Assembly: GCF_905404315.1 (NCBI RefSeq)
Contig: NC_066287.1
Span: 3,782,001 to 3,846,000, forward strand
Reading direction: 5' to 3'
Length of the DNA stretch: 64,000 nucleotides
Source: Leptidea sinapis
Taxonomy: Eukaryota; Arthropoda; Insecta; Lepidoptera; Pieridae
Positions 21,714-32,662 of the stretch are shown here, piece after piece (the stretch's first letter is position 1; every line of letters begins with the position of its first letter). A model generated the notes under the pieces. The model saw nothing but the letters and a program-made list of their open reading frames with translations. It did no database searches and was not told the origin of the DNA. Both the position numbers and the translations under genes were made by a program.

Positions 21714-22150
21714 ACTAAATGCCAGCGACCTTGAGCGATATAAGTTCACGGCTGCCGGACCGCCATCTATGTAACAAAGCCAATATTTTCAAAATTCTTG
21801 GGTGGAAAACAGTTTATATGCTTACAATCCTCGTTATTCACTACTAATCTGAATAAATGAACCTACACAAAAAAGTACAAGCTATAAGAATATCTCTTCT
21901 GTGAGAAGTACCAAAAAAATGCGTCACGCCATACCAAAAAACTTGTTTAACTTCAAAGAAAAGTGGTAGTTCAAAAAGGCTCGGCAGTGTTAACTATAAC
22001 CAACAGCAAGCATTAGCAACCTACAAATAAAATTTAAGGGTATGTGTAACAGGATTACGTAGTGTTCATAGCTCGAAATGCTATACTTTCACCACAAAAC
22101 TTGTCTAAAAACACCATGTTTGCGTGTTTTCTGCTTAGTCTTCGCCTTAA
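21714..22150 (+). mobile_element. TTAA-flanked 440-bp unit, copy 1
   Basis: Runs from TTAA-AGCAACACTAAATGCC to CTTCGCC-TTAA. Two further copies at 40077 (direct) and 41271 (inverted) also begin and end in TTAA. Termini GGCGA / TCGCC form a very short inverted repeat. TTAA target use is typical of piggyBac-type elements, but the terminus is not a standard piggyBac one; classification is open. Confidence 0.7.
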
Positions 22151-22435
22151 CATAACAATCATAAGAGTTCCCCTATTTTCATACATTATAATACATACAC
22201 TACTGACTGCTGTAGTGGTTTATAAATAAAACATTCATTGCAATTTGTGGATGTGGTACCGATATCTAGTATAGTGCAATAAATATTAAGTGACTATCTT
22301 GAAACCGGTCTGGGATACGCACAAAAAGTTCATATACTCTGACCTTCGTAAATGAAAATAGGTTTCATGTGTCATCGTGACCACTGCGTTCAAGGTTGGT
22401 TCGTAATGTGGGAACCCCGGTTTAAAACACAGGTA

Positions 22436-22481
22436 AAAAGGCATTTATTTTATCAAAATTGATTCCTTTAGAATTATTTTA
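22436..22481 (-). mobile_element. LINE-D 3' tip
   Basis: AAAAGGCATTTATTTTATCA...CCTTTAGAATTATTTT matches the LINE-D terminus and stops where SINE-A begins. Confidence 0.55.
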
Positions 22482-22794
22482 CCAGTGGGAGGCTCCTTTG
22501 CACAGGATGCCGGCCAGATTATGGGTACCACAACGGCGCCTATTTCTGCCGTGAAGCAGTAATGTGTAAGCATTATTGTGTTTCGGTCTGAAAGGTTCCG
22601 TAGCTAGTGAAATTACTTGGCAAATGAAACTTAACATCTTATGACTTCAAGGAGACGAGCGCATTTGTAGTGCCGCTCAGAATTTTTTCGAATTTTTCAA
22701 GAATCCTGAGCGGCACTGCGTTGTAATGGGCAGGGCGTATCAATTACCATCAGCTGAACGTCCTGTTCGTCTCGTTCCTTATTGTCATACAAAA
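22482..22794 (+). mobile_element. SINE-A copy, full length
   Basis: Starts CAGTGGGAGGCTCCTTTGCA and runs through GGGTACCACAACGGCGCC, GCAGTAATGTGTAAGC, TAGTGCCGCTCAGAATTTT and CAATTACCATCAGCTGAACG to a degenerate A-rich tail. The best plus-strand reference copy in the window. No clear tRNA A/B boxes, so its head may not be tRNA-derived. Confidence 0.85.
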
Positions 22795-23321
22795 TATTTT
22801 TGATAACTTTAATGAACCCAAAATATGGTGAGTAAGGTTTGAAAATAGCATCAAGAGTAATAATGAACCAGAATGTATTAATTCATTCACATTACAAAAG
22901 TGGAAAAGGAACCGACGATACATCACTGTACAATTACACCATTCGACCATCGAGCCGTCTATTACTGCAGCCCATAAACCACGCCAGATATAATCAAGAG
23001 AACTAAAATGCAATCTCAAAAACACGATTCCTCAAATGCGGCGCGCTTCATGCGAATGTGAGCGCTACTGCGTGTGACAATAGAGTCTATAATACCAACA
23101 GGCGAGTGAATATTGCGCCATATCGCTTACTACGTTGTCTGAAAGAGGGCTTTATCGTGAAGATGACTCATGCATCACGTGGCGAGCGATGCGTTTACCT
23201 ATTATATATTATACTTATACACAGAAACGTATCTTTGTGAGTTATTCCGCTGCATCGACAGGCCAATTAATAAAATGAAAGTTTGTTTACAGTGTTAGAG
23301 GCGCATAAAGAGTTTCGTTGT
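22795..23321. other. No feature seen
   Basis: Two weak frames (22750-23025 minus, 23058-23240 plus) have no family pattern. Confidence 0.45.
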
Positions 23322-23795
23322 CGCCTATTTCTGCCGTGAAGCAGTAATATAATAATAATATTGACACACTTTTTACACAAATTATCTTGCCCCAAGTTAA
23401 GCATATATAGCCTGTGTTATGTGTTACAAGACAATGATATATTTAATACAATATACTTACTTAAACATACATAAATTCATATAAACATACATAAATACAT
23501 TTAAACATCCATGACTCGGAAACAAACATCCATATTCATCATATAAATGCTTGCACCTAACGGGATTCGAACCCGGGGACCTCTAGCTTTGTAGGTAGCA
23601 TCGCTAACCACTCGGCTGTACAGGTCGGCTAAACATTACTGTGTTTCGGTCGTAAGGGCGCTGTAGCTAGTGAAATTACTGGGTAAAAGAGACTTAACAT
23701 ATTAGTTCTCAAGATGTCGAGCGCAATTTTAGTGCCACTCAGAATTATTGGGATTTTTAAGAATCCTAAGCGGCACTGCATTGTAATGGGCATGT
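23322..23795 (+). mobile_element. SINE-A copy interrupted by SINE-B
   Basis: Pieces 23322-23348 (CGCCTATTTCTGCCGTGAAG...) and 23634-23795 (CATTACTGTGTTTCGGTC...GGCATG) are adjacent in the intact SINE-A sequence. Confidence 0.82.
23349..23633 (-). mobile_element. SINE-B, tRNA-derived, full length
   Basis: The minus-strand head contains a tRNA-like A box (CCGAGTGGTTAGCGATGC) and a perfect B box (GGTTCGAATCC), i.e. an internal pol III promoter. The body includes CATGGATGTTTAAATG and ends in an (ATT)n tail next to 23349. The cloverleaf is not intact, so it is not a functional tRNA gene. Confidence 0.85.
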
Positions 23796-25854
23796 TTCTT
23801 GAGGGTATCGTTGAATGAGCAATGTCAGAAAATATTTTCATTGAGTGGGGATCAGACCCAGCGTCCAATGAGCGATCATAGGTATCACCCACCGCACAAG
23901 ATTCGACTTAGCAATTGCAATGAAGAATGATATTCTTGTAATTGATTCAAATCATATTGATTATCTCAGTGTGAGAAATGGTTCCATAAACGATAACCCA
24001 CCATTACCATAGAGATACAAGTCGATAAGTGAATGTCGTTTGGTTGTTACAATATATTATTATCTTCATACGTCTTGGATAATTTCCTTTCATACGGTAA
24101 CAACTCGAGTTGTTTTTTGAATTTTGTTTGAGTACGCTTTTCTGAATTGTCACTCTTTCATGTCGATACCTCAATTCAATAGAGAAACATAACATGAAAT
24201 GAGACATAAAATACTTGTTTCTGTTACAATGAAATGAAGCGAGTAGTTTTGAAGTTACGCTTTGTCGTGTCGACCGCGTGATGTGAATGAATACTGTGAT
24301 ATAAAGCACCAGCTAGCTAAACTACTAAATATTAACTAAAACCTCGTTACCAAAATCTTTTATACAACATTTTGTACAAATCAAATAATGACGATGATTC
24401 TTCATTATCTGTATATATAAGCCCTGAAGTGCGGTTTGCAAGTTTTGGGCGTTGCATATTACAGTGAACTGGCAGTGCATTTGATTGTGTTCCCCTTTGA
24501 AAGTGTGGGAGCGATGTTATCGGTGTTGTATCGCTATGTAAGACGTATCTTAGGTCGTTTTCAACAAATCTAACGCTATTTTTATTGTGCTTTCCGTTGT
24601 CTATGGAAATCTATTTTCTAGAAGCTAGGTAAACTTTAACACCACAAACCAAGAAACATGACATTGCTTGGCGGCGTGTCAAATAGATATTCAAATATTA
24701 CGTAATCGCATTGAGTGTTCTTCTCGAATACTTATTAGTTAAATGCTAGAAGAATACAGAAATTAAATTAATTGGCAATTAATCAATACAAACGCTTCAC
24801 GTATTATTTATCTTTTTAAATAATTTTTAATTTTTAAGTGTTTTGTTTCGGGAGAACCTGTATTGAGCGGAATTTATACCTACACTTTTCCGGGAGTTAA
24901 ATTATTGAACTACATACTATTCCAAATCACCGACTCACCTCACGGTTCATGTTTAAGCGAGACATTCACTGTCGAAAAAAGTTTCCTAAAAAGCACCTAT
25001 CTAGACTAGTGAAGGTAAATCCTTCACTATGATTGTTTTAACATAAACCTGGACCCAAAACACTGGCAAAGATAAAGCGCTCTGAATGCGGTTGGAGAGA
25101 GGTATTATAATATATATTATATATAAAATTAGACGACGGGTGAGAAAACGCATTTTAACAGAGATGAGACCTGGCTAGGATGATATGCTACTATATACCG
25201 TAGGTAACTTTCAACAAACTCCTTTAAGCCCTTTCCACAGTATAAGCCAGTCAAGCTTACTCCGGGACCTGAGTAGAGAAGAGACCATTGTTTCTCTCAG
25301 CGTTCCCGACCCCGACGTCGTCCTGCTAGTAAGGTAGTCCCATAAATCGTAAACAGTAAGTTTTACAAACAATTTTACAGGGAATAAAAGATGCGAAATT
25401 ATATATTCTATAATAACTGTATGTAAATAACTTCTACCCTGAAGTGCATAGTTTCAAAGATATCGGCCAAAAGCTGTTTTTCAAGAGCTCTACCAGGGTC
25501 TGGCGGCTATTTGTGATCTTATGCTCAGTAAGTGACTCTAAGCCTTACAAAAAAATTGGATCGGACATTTAGTGCAAGGTCGAATACTTTTTTAACTGGC
25601 CTACTTGATTTAAACCGCTTTTGTTGAGTTTTTCTTGCTGACCGTACTTCCTAGATCTGTCAGTCGAGCCAGGTGCCGAATAGACCAACTTACACATATA
25701 CGAGTAGATAATGTTATAATAGTGTTACAATTTAATACTAAAGGTGAAATTTGTTTATTGATTTGGAAACTGTATCGCACACTAATACATATACACAATA
25801 CACATAAGATAACTTACAGGGTTACATAGGATTCAATCTTACGCAATACATATT
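23796..25854. other. No gene seen
   Basis: The longest frame, 24004-24309 on the minus strand (101 codons), shows no domain, and the codon pattern looks incidental. No transposon termini were recognised. Confidence 0.4.
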
Positions 25855-26167
25855 TGTTTTTTTTTATGATAATAAGGGACGAGACGAGCAGGACGTTCAG
25901 CTGATGGTAATTGATACGCCCTGCCCATTACAATGCAGTGCCACTCAGGATTCTTGAAGAACTCAAAAATTCTGAGCGGCACTACAATTGCGCTCGTCAC
26001 CTTGAGACATAAGATCTTAAGTCTCATTTGCCCAGTAATTTCACTAGCTACGGCGCCCTTCAGACCGAAACACAGTAATGCTTACACATTACTGCTTCAC
26101 GGCAGAAATAGGCGCCGTTGTGGTACCCATAATCTAGCCGGCATCCTGTGCAAAGGAGCCTCCCACT
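25855..26167 (-). mobile_element. SINE-A copy, full length
   Basis: Poly-T 25855-25864 (tail), then GGACGAGACGAGCAGGACGT, TTCAGCTGATGGTAATTGAT and on to AGGAGCCTCCCACTG at the 5' end. The least diverged copy in the window together with 22482. Confidence 0.86.
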
Positions 26168-26735
26168 GACTAAATTGAATGACAATCATAATTAAATATT
26201 GTTTGAAAGACTAATTTATAACATTTAAAAAAATCATTATTCATTTGCAGTAAACTTACATAAATAAATAGGAATGCTAATAAATTTAAAGGATATCCCT
26301 GAGTATAGTACTTTATAACTAAGGTAATTTTTTCTGATACAATTATTGTACAAAAAAATTAACAACAAAATTGTGACCTACATCCGCTTAGCTGTCTGTG
26401 ACTGTAATTAATTATATATTCACGGTCGCGGTCAAGTGATACTCAGTCGGGACGATACTGTCGTTGTTACAATTGATAATAACACCACGTCACCTCACCG
26501 ATAGTGTATTTAAACGCGTAGAGTCACGTGCGCGCTGCAACAGTTTGTAAATATTGTGAAATTCTGTTCGTCGAGGGAATTATAACCGGTCAGCTCGTCT
26601 GCTCTACCTACGACGTATAAGATACCATTCCCACATTATGTACCTCCTGTTAAACATGTACTTAAGTACTTTTGTTAAACAAAATTGCATGGCGGGCATT
26701 TTAGAATTAAGCGTTAAGCTTTTATTATTACATAA
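26168..26735. other. Unassigned; moderately GC-rich 26420-26620
   Basis: Contains GTATTTAAACGCGTAGAGTC and GTGCGCGCTGCAACAG, which could be a promoter-like or LTR-like segment, but no paired LTR or coding follows. Confidence 0.25.
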
Positions 26736-26880
26736 ATTCATATAAACATACACATACATAAATACATATAAACATCCATGACTCGGAAATAAACATCCAT
26801 ATTCATCATAAAAATGCTTGCACCTACCGGGATTCGAACCCGGGACCTCTAGCTTAGTAGGTAGGACCTCTAGCTTAGAC
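26736..26880 (-). mobile_element. SINE-B copy, truncated in the tRNA head
   Basis: Matches 23470-23590, with the B box GGTTCGAATCC intact. At the head a 14-bp block GACCTCTAGCTTAG is present twice (26843 and 26865), replacing the A-box region. Confidence 0.78.
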
Positions 26881-26884
26881 CTTA

Positions 26885-26922
26885 CCTTACAATTACTTAC
26901 TTAATAAAAGTAAGTAATTGTA
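26885..26922. repeat. Perfect hairpin
   Basis: TTACAATTACTTACTT, a short AATA-containing loop, then AAGTAAGTAATTGTAA. Stem of about 16 bp. Confidence 0.8.
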
Positions 26923-27395
26923 ATTTTGATTTTAATTTGTATTTTCTATGGGCCATGCAACCGATATTAAATACCATCTTTGTATTGCAGAAGAGGCCTA
27001 TTCCCGTTTATCATAACCTATGTCCTGAAGAGATATATTCGTCTCTTTATGATTCTGTAGTAAAAGAAAGTATTTTCTCCAATAAGAGAAGTAAACATTT
27101 TAACTGTATTCTCTCAATATATTCTTGAAAATGCAATGTGTTTTACATAGGATTTATATGGTTAAGGTTATTATTACATAAATATCTTTCTTAATGACAC
27201 CACAAGTTGGGAACGTAGCGACCGCCCTCAGGCCATTTAATTATTAAACTTTATACTAACGAAATTACTTTAAAAAGAAGCACGCTGAGTTTCTTGCGGC
27301 ACTTCTTCGCAGGTCTAAAGCATACATTTTCGAATGGTAGTTCTTTTACGTTCAATGAGCGATTTAAAATCCTATTATGAATAAAAATGTATTAA
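26923..27395 (+). mobile_element. LINE-C, 5'-truncated, with RT fragment
   Basis: The frame at 26937-27128 reads ...NTIFVLQKRPIPVYHN... and PEEIYSSLYD, the distal RT segment also present at 37490-37867. It is followed by the LINE-C 3' UTR (CGACCGCCCTCAGGCC, GCTGAGTTTCTTGCGG) ending AAAATCCTATTATGAATAAA. Confidence 0.65.
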
Positions 27396-28116
27396 TCTAA
27401 ACTTGAAAAAAAAGGGTATATACCATTTCGTTACCCACCAGCACCGTCACGTGTTATTTTAATATATACATATATTCACCGTCAAAGTATAATTATTAAC
27501 ATCAATTAAAAAATAATAACTATGTATTGTAATTTAAGTAAGTAATTTAATTCAATTTAATAATTTTGGTTTTGATTGAAGTAGCACTTAATAAATGAAG
27601 TAATGTAGCACTTATTTACTCATTAAATTAATTTAATTTAATTGCGATTTAATTTTAAAACGTTAATATTTTACTCATTAAAATTTTTACTCTTTAATGT
27701 CTACTTATGAATGTTATTTGCGCCTATAATTGAAGTAGCGCTCAAGTTTTATTTTTTGTCTAGATATTACTTTTTATGTATAATACTGTATACTTTGTTA
27801 TTGCAATAAATAAATAATTGTCGTATGACACTGATAATAAATACATTTTAGTTGGCATTGCTTTCTCATATTAAATATCTTTCAATGTCTGTCTCATACA
27901 TTCATAATATAGTCTACATACAGTATATTGAGTAGACGCCTAAATTATCAGTAGTGATTTATTCCCAGCCCAACGGAATCAGCGTAAACACGTCATATCG
28001 GCAGACACGTGGCGGTTGGCGCGCTACCAAGCGACATATTATTATTATCTGCGAATTGTGAGTATTTAAAGTTCATACACGAGCGTATACGCAACCGGTT
28101 AGATAAGTAACACTAA
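27396..28116. other. AT-rich DNA with degenerate simple repeats
   Basis: 27540-27780 repeats TTAATTTAATTT-, ACTCATTAAA- and GTAGCACTTA-like words imperfectly. No gene. Confidence 0.45.
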
Positions 28117-28329
28117 GGCCCGGAACACACGGTGAAACGCAAATGCAACGAAACCGCAACTACTAGTTACTTTTGAGTTGCATTTAAGTTTCTGCCATAG
28201 ATTCCGTTGAGAGACCACACATGACGCGACCAGTTTGAAACGCGTTGTAAATCAGTCGCATTGCAACCGGCGTGCAGGAAACTCGCGTTGCGTTTCATTC
28301 ATTTTTTGTCTTGGCGTCTTTTTTACAAA

Positions 28330-28410
28330 ATGGCTGACGACGAACAAAACAACATTAAACTTGTGTTAGAAGTGCAAAAATATCCTTGCTTGTATAATAT
28401 CACACTATGA
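28330..28410 (+). pseudogene. MADF-like N-terminus, Harbinger accessory gene remnant
   Basis: The open frame from ATG 28330 reads MADDEQNNIKLVLEVQKYPC then LYNITL and a TGA. The (I/L)x-L-(V/I)-L-E-V-x-K-Y-P-C-L-Y pattern is the canonical start of a MADF domain, the DNA-binding module of the second protein in insect PIF/Harbinger elements. Only about 18 of roughly 90 domain residues remain before the deletion joint near 28405. The frame itself has no internal stop. Confidence 0.6.
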
Positions 28411-28612
28411 AGCTACTCTCGCAAGACTGAGACTGATAAAGCATTCTATCAGTTTCTTGTAATTCTTTGGCAGCCACAAACATACGACGGTTGATATTCT
28501 TCTCAACGTAGGAATGTATCCACATAGTTCTTCTTTTGTGCCTTCTTCTTTGTCGAAGATACAAATACATAACCACAATTTCTTCGTCACTTGAAGAACT
28601 CATTATGCACAC
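28405..28612 (-). pseudogene. Harbinger transposase N-terminal remnant
   Basis: Frame starts MCIMSSSSDEEIVVMYLYLR (start at 28612 or 28603), then QRRRHKRRTMWIHSYVEK and NINRRMFVAAKELQETDRML. HARBI1-type transposases begin with an acidic stretch, a basic RRRxxRR run and W(I/V)HP(Y/I), followed by G.(F/Y)..L..EL; this matches well. About 65 of some 350 residues remain, so the DDE triad is lost. The accessory gene start faces it across the deletion joint. Confidence 0.65.
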
Positions 28613-28849
28613 GTATTTCTCAACTAAAACCGAAATGATTGTGGTTGCAGCGTGTGTGGAAAATGGTTGAAAGTGGTTTCAAATCAATAATTTCAAAAGG
28701 GTTTTGTTGCATTTGCGTTTCACCGTGTGTTCTGGGCCTAAGTCACATGTACGGCGCTCTGGCATCATTTATCACGACTCAGCGTATATTATACATTACG
28801 AGTACGAGTTTCATTCGCATCCACCCAAATTCGACACCCTGACGTTAGC

Positions 28850-29010
28850 TGTATTAAGACCAATATCTGGACGACAGAGCCTAGCTCGGATTTTTAAGAA
28901 TGTACATTACTTGAACAAAAAAAAAGCTAATAGGACGTCTGGATTCGAACCAGGTTCTTCTGCTTTCCGGATCACCCAATGTCCCATCTGAGCTATTATA
29001 GTCTTGTACA
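28850..29010 (-). mobile_element. tRNA-derived SINE, third type
   Basis: The minus-strand head (28938-29008) has an A box TAGCTCAGATGGGACA and B box GGTTCGAATCC, then GACGTCCTATTAGC and a T-rich linker. It is unlike SINE-B or SINE-D. The body beyond 28920 is diverged. Confidence 0.65.
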
Positions 29011-29059
29011 TATTGGCAAAATTTGCCGTTGTATTCTAATGTTATTGTAGCTGTTTCTC

Positions 29060-29192
29060 ATTAAAACACGGATAAAACTACATTTTTTGAAATTGAAACC
29101 TAGCTAGATCGATTTCTCACCCCAGAAATACCTGTATCAAAATCGTTGGAACCGTTTCCGAGATTCAGAATATATATAATATATATACACAA
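29060..29192 (+). repeat. Retroelement tail ending in (ATATAT)n
   Basis: GAAACCTAGCTAGATCGATT, CGTTGGAACCGTTTCCGAGA, then an AT microsatellite. Looks like a retroelement 3' end; family not determined. Confidence 0.4.
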
Positions 29193-30243
29193 TTTTAAAT
29201 AAGATTTGTATCATAGTCCTTCATAAGCCTCTTGTAACTCATACGTCTAATGAACTTATAACCAATGGACATGAATCCAATAAATTTCAAATGTACGAGT
29301 TGTAAAATAATACAAATAACATCATTTCATTGTTCCTAATTGTATAAAAATAATTAAATGATATTTAAATAAAAGTTATTTAACTCAATTATGCGGTATA
29401 ATAATATTTTCATTGGTTGTATTAATACCTTCTTTATTATTAGCAAGAGCTTTTTAAGGATTTTTGTATTGTAACGCCAAAGAAGTATAACTTCTTGCGT
29501 GCGTACATATGTACATACACACATTTTTGACGTATAAATAATATTTATTTATTAGCATCGCCAACACAACAATCATTAACTAATTACATTAAATATAATT
29601 CTAAATAAGACTAAGTCTAAGTGTTATTGCACTAACAGCCAACGACCACATGCAAGTAAAACATGCATAATTTTTTAATTTTAACAACATAAGAACTAAT
29701 AATAAGATACAATACAATTATAAATAAAAATGAACATAACTTATTTTACTTAAATACGGCAGAACTAAAATATTACATTAAATGAATAATTTCTGTTGAA
29801 CAGCAAATTATATTCCTGTCTAGCAACATATCAATTTCCGAAGTTTATACCGAAAAGCAGAGAGCTTATGATTAAAAATATTGAAAGCTTTCGATTACAC
29901 AAGGAGATTATAATGCGTAAACAATCTTACTACTACACTCCAAGGGAAAAGCAAAAAAAAAAACGCTGTCTCAATGTTAAAACGCAATAGAACTGATAAT
30001 GAATTGAGTTGCGATGACGTAGTCGTATTGGCGGAATTAATTATGGACTAGAAGCAACAACTAGCGAACAAATAAGTGAACCGTAGTTCAGCTGATTGTA
30101 ATTGTTCGCAATATCATCGCGGTACAGAGTACAGGACACATAATAATTTAACATTTTCTTTCTTCGCGTATGGCAACTTTTATCGACTGATCGAACTAAA
30201 CAATCCAATTTAATTTAATATGTATAACTCGTGACATACATTA
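29193..30243. other. No gene seen
   Basis: AT-rich, with a 64-codon frame at 29796-29990 that is lysine-rich and unlike any family I know. Confidence 0.4.
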
Positions 30244-31022
30244 TCTATATATATAAAAATGAATAGCTGTTCGTTAGTCTCGCTAAAACTCGAGAACGGC
30301 TGGACCGATTCGGCTAATTTTGGTCTTGAATTATTTGTGGAAGTCCAGAGAAGGTTTAAAAGGTGAATCAATAGGAAAATGCTGCTAAATTAAATAAAAA
30401 CAACAAATTCGTTTTACCTTTGATGTGTCCATACATAATTTCTATGAGAGAATTTATTGACGCACGGTTTGACAGTTCTGATGTGAAACAATTTCATTAC
30501 GACAGCAGGGTGCATATTTTACGAAGTAATTTTTGATGTTATGATATATTATTGACAAATTCATATAAAAACATTATTTTATTTATTACTAGTTGACCCG
30601 ACAGACGATGTTCTGTATATAATAAATAAAATACTGTTTTTTATGAATTTGTCAATAATTATTCATAACATCAAGAATTATTTCGTAAAATATGCTCCTG
30701 TTGTTGTAATGAAATTGTTTTACAGCAGAACTGTCAAAACGTGCGTCATTAAATTCTCTCATAGAAAATATATCCATACAAAAGAAATATTGGACGACGG
30801 GGGACACATCAAAGGAAAAACAAAATTGTTGTTTTTATTTAATTCCGAACACTTTCATATTTATTCACCTTTTAAACCTTCCCTGGACTTCCACAAATAA
30901 TTCAAGACCAAAATAAGCCAAATCGGTCCAGCCGTTCCCGAGTTTTAGCGAGACTAACGAACAGCAATTCATTTATATATATATAGATATACAGAACAAC
31001 CAACGTCTGTCGGGTCAGCAAG
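30244..31022 (+). mobile_element. Helitron interrupted by an inverted Helitron
   Basis: The outer element consists of 30244-30598 (A|TCTATATATATAAAAATG start) and 30988-31022 (ACAGAACAACCAACGTCTGT hairpin, GGGTCAGCAAG end, CTAG changed to CAAG). The uninterrupted relative at 57825-58195 shows the same join, ...TTTATTTATTA|TATACAG.... Confidence 0.85.
30599..30987 (-). mobile_element. Inserted Helitron, inverted within the outer one
   Basis: The plus strand begins CTAGTTGACCCGACAGAC after A and ends ATTTATATATATATAGA before T: exact insertion at an AT dinucleotide of the outer Helitron. It belongs to the same family, so outer and inner arms form a long inverted repeat. Confidence 0.86.
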
Positions 31023-31788
31023 TTTTGAATAAAAAAGATACATTGTGTTGTCATGCGATGGTAAGGTAATTAATCTATTTAGGTATTTAAAACATAAAAG
31101 ATTTTTTATATTGATATGGTCAATATGAGTTGCTAGCATATAGCTGATTACGTAATAACTAAAGACAGAAGGACTCTTAAGTAGGGACTGAATACATTAA
31201 CCGACTTTGTAATACATTTTTACAGTAAAAGAACTGATTTGCTAGAGTTGTTTTTTTACAAATAATGTTTTTGTTGGCCCTTGTATTTATATAACTTGGA
31301 AATTTCGCAAATGTTGATAATAATTGCCAATTAACACAATATATTCAGTTTATAATGTTGGTTATTGAAACTATTCTTGTCTTAAAACTTGATCTCGGTG
31401 GTCTTGGAAAATAACCTCTGCCTTAAAACTATAGTCGGATAGTATACTAATGAGTTGCTTGCCTTAAATTGATGAGGACCTTTGATTGAAAATTGGAAAA
31501 TACGTGCAGTTGGACACACAGTCCAATTGGACATTGGACATATTCCATGACCATTAGACTGATAAGGAGAGAACTATTACTACCTTTTTATCATTATATA
31601 AGTGACCACTTATGAATGGAGATTTACATAATAGATTGTTCGTTGGTGTGCTTGATGCATCACATCCTTTGGTGAGTGAATATACATTGCGTCTTGTAAT
31701 CTAAAAGAGTTGCCGTGTAATGTTATATCGTTATATCGGATAATCATGATATATGTAACTGCAGAGTAGTCAATGGTGTGCTGTTTTC
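31023..31788. other. No feature seen
   Basis: No open frame over 60 codons and no shared repeat was recognised. Confidence 0.45.
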
Positions 31789-32530
31789 ATGACATATCGA
31801 CCTGGAAACACCTGTTTCGGTCTCTCGAGTTGTGGAGGAACACCATACATTCAGTTGAGGATGATATCAAGTTTGAGGCGTGTCGCGTAAAGATGGAATT
31901 AGGGACTACGCGCACTTATTCAGCTCCATTCGCGTTTCGCTGAACGATTTTAGTCACACTTACACAGCTCTGCTTCTATCAGCCGCGTACGGCGTCGTAA
32001 GAATGAGAATAATAACTTTAAATCACGTCTGCAATCTTTGCGTGCATAATGATTACGTCAAATCAATGCAGGAACAATACAGGTCGCAACTTGTCGACAA
32101 GTAATCGCGAGCCATCCCTGTAAAGAGCTGTTCCGCCGCATTCGACGGCGAACAGCGCTGTACGCGGCGAAACAGCGCTGAACGCTCTCTATAGCATTCG
32201 CATAATAAAACACATTTATCCTCATTTTATGCTGGTTTGTCGCGAAAGCAGAATGGACGCGGAAAGCTGAATCGACGCGTACACGTCTCCATACAAAATT
32301 GTTGTTTTCTATGGACAAAAGCTGAAAAGAGCTGAATAAGTGCGCGTAATCCCTTAGAAGGCAAGAATGAAGTAAAACTTTCGGCACACACACAGTGATA
32401 AATGCAGTAAGAGATACAAAATGAAGCGTCATCTCTAAACATCTCTTCGTGACTAGAATCCGACAATTCGATCGACTGTGCCGTACGCGGTGCACGCGGT
32501 ACAATGGTTCGAGTTGCTACGGGGGTGCAC
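31789..32530 (-). mobile_element. LINE-B 3' segment split by a TTA-flanked MITE
   Basis: 31789-31911 (CGACCTGGAAACACC...GATGATATCAAG...GGCGTGTCGCG) and 32357-32530 (GGCAAGAATGAAGTAAAAC...GTGATAAATGCAG) are consecutive in LINE-B at 59340-59640. The minus-strand peptide ASFCISYCIYHCVCAESF in the distal part corresponds to ASLCVFYRIYHGECSEEL at 59560. Badly decayed. Confidence 0.68.
31912..32353. mobile_element. PIF/Harbinger-like MITE, 442 bp
   Basis: Termini GGGACTACGCGCACTTATTC and, reversed, GGGATTACGCGCACTTATTC; flanked by TTA at 31909-31911 and 32354-32356. Internal GAACAGCGCTGTACGCGG / GAAACAGCGCTGAACGC repeats. Frames across it (31880-32104 plus, 32058-32504 minus) match no transposase, so it is called only by termini and target duplication. 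Confidence 0.78.
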
Positions 32531-32662
32531 CAGACCGGTGATGAGAGCAATACTCAACAGAGCGCCAGAACCCGTCGGCCATGGCGGCATGATATATAAT
32601 AATATAGGCGCATATAGGGGTGATTTTTCTCACACCACCTTATAAACCATCCTGCAGGTGAT

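Larger units (their letters stand above)
28117..28738. mobile_element. PIF/Harbinger deletion derivative 2
   Basis: Nearly perfect terminal inverted repeats of about 38 bp: left GGCCCGGAACACACGGTGAA..., right (reversed) GGCCCAGAACACACGGTGAA.... Flanked by TAA on both sides (28114-28116, 28739-28741). As in element 13202-13804, a MADF-like start enters from the left and a transposase start from the right. Confidence 0.9.

Noticed and set aside
23560..23630. Possible tRNA gene on the minus strand
   Set aside because: Part of SINE-B, which recurs at 26736 and 63638.
28938..29008. Possible tRNA gene on the minus strand
   Set aside because: A and B boxes present but it leads into an A/T-rich SINE linker and no acceptor-stem pairing is evident.
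32058..32550. Overlapping 148- and 107-codon minus frames
   Set aside because: They run across a MITE and a decayed LINE-B; the only recognisable stretch belongs to LINE-B.
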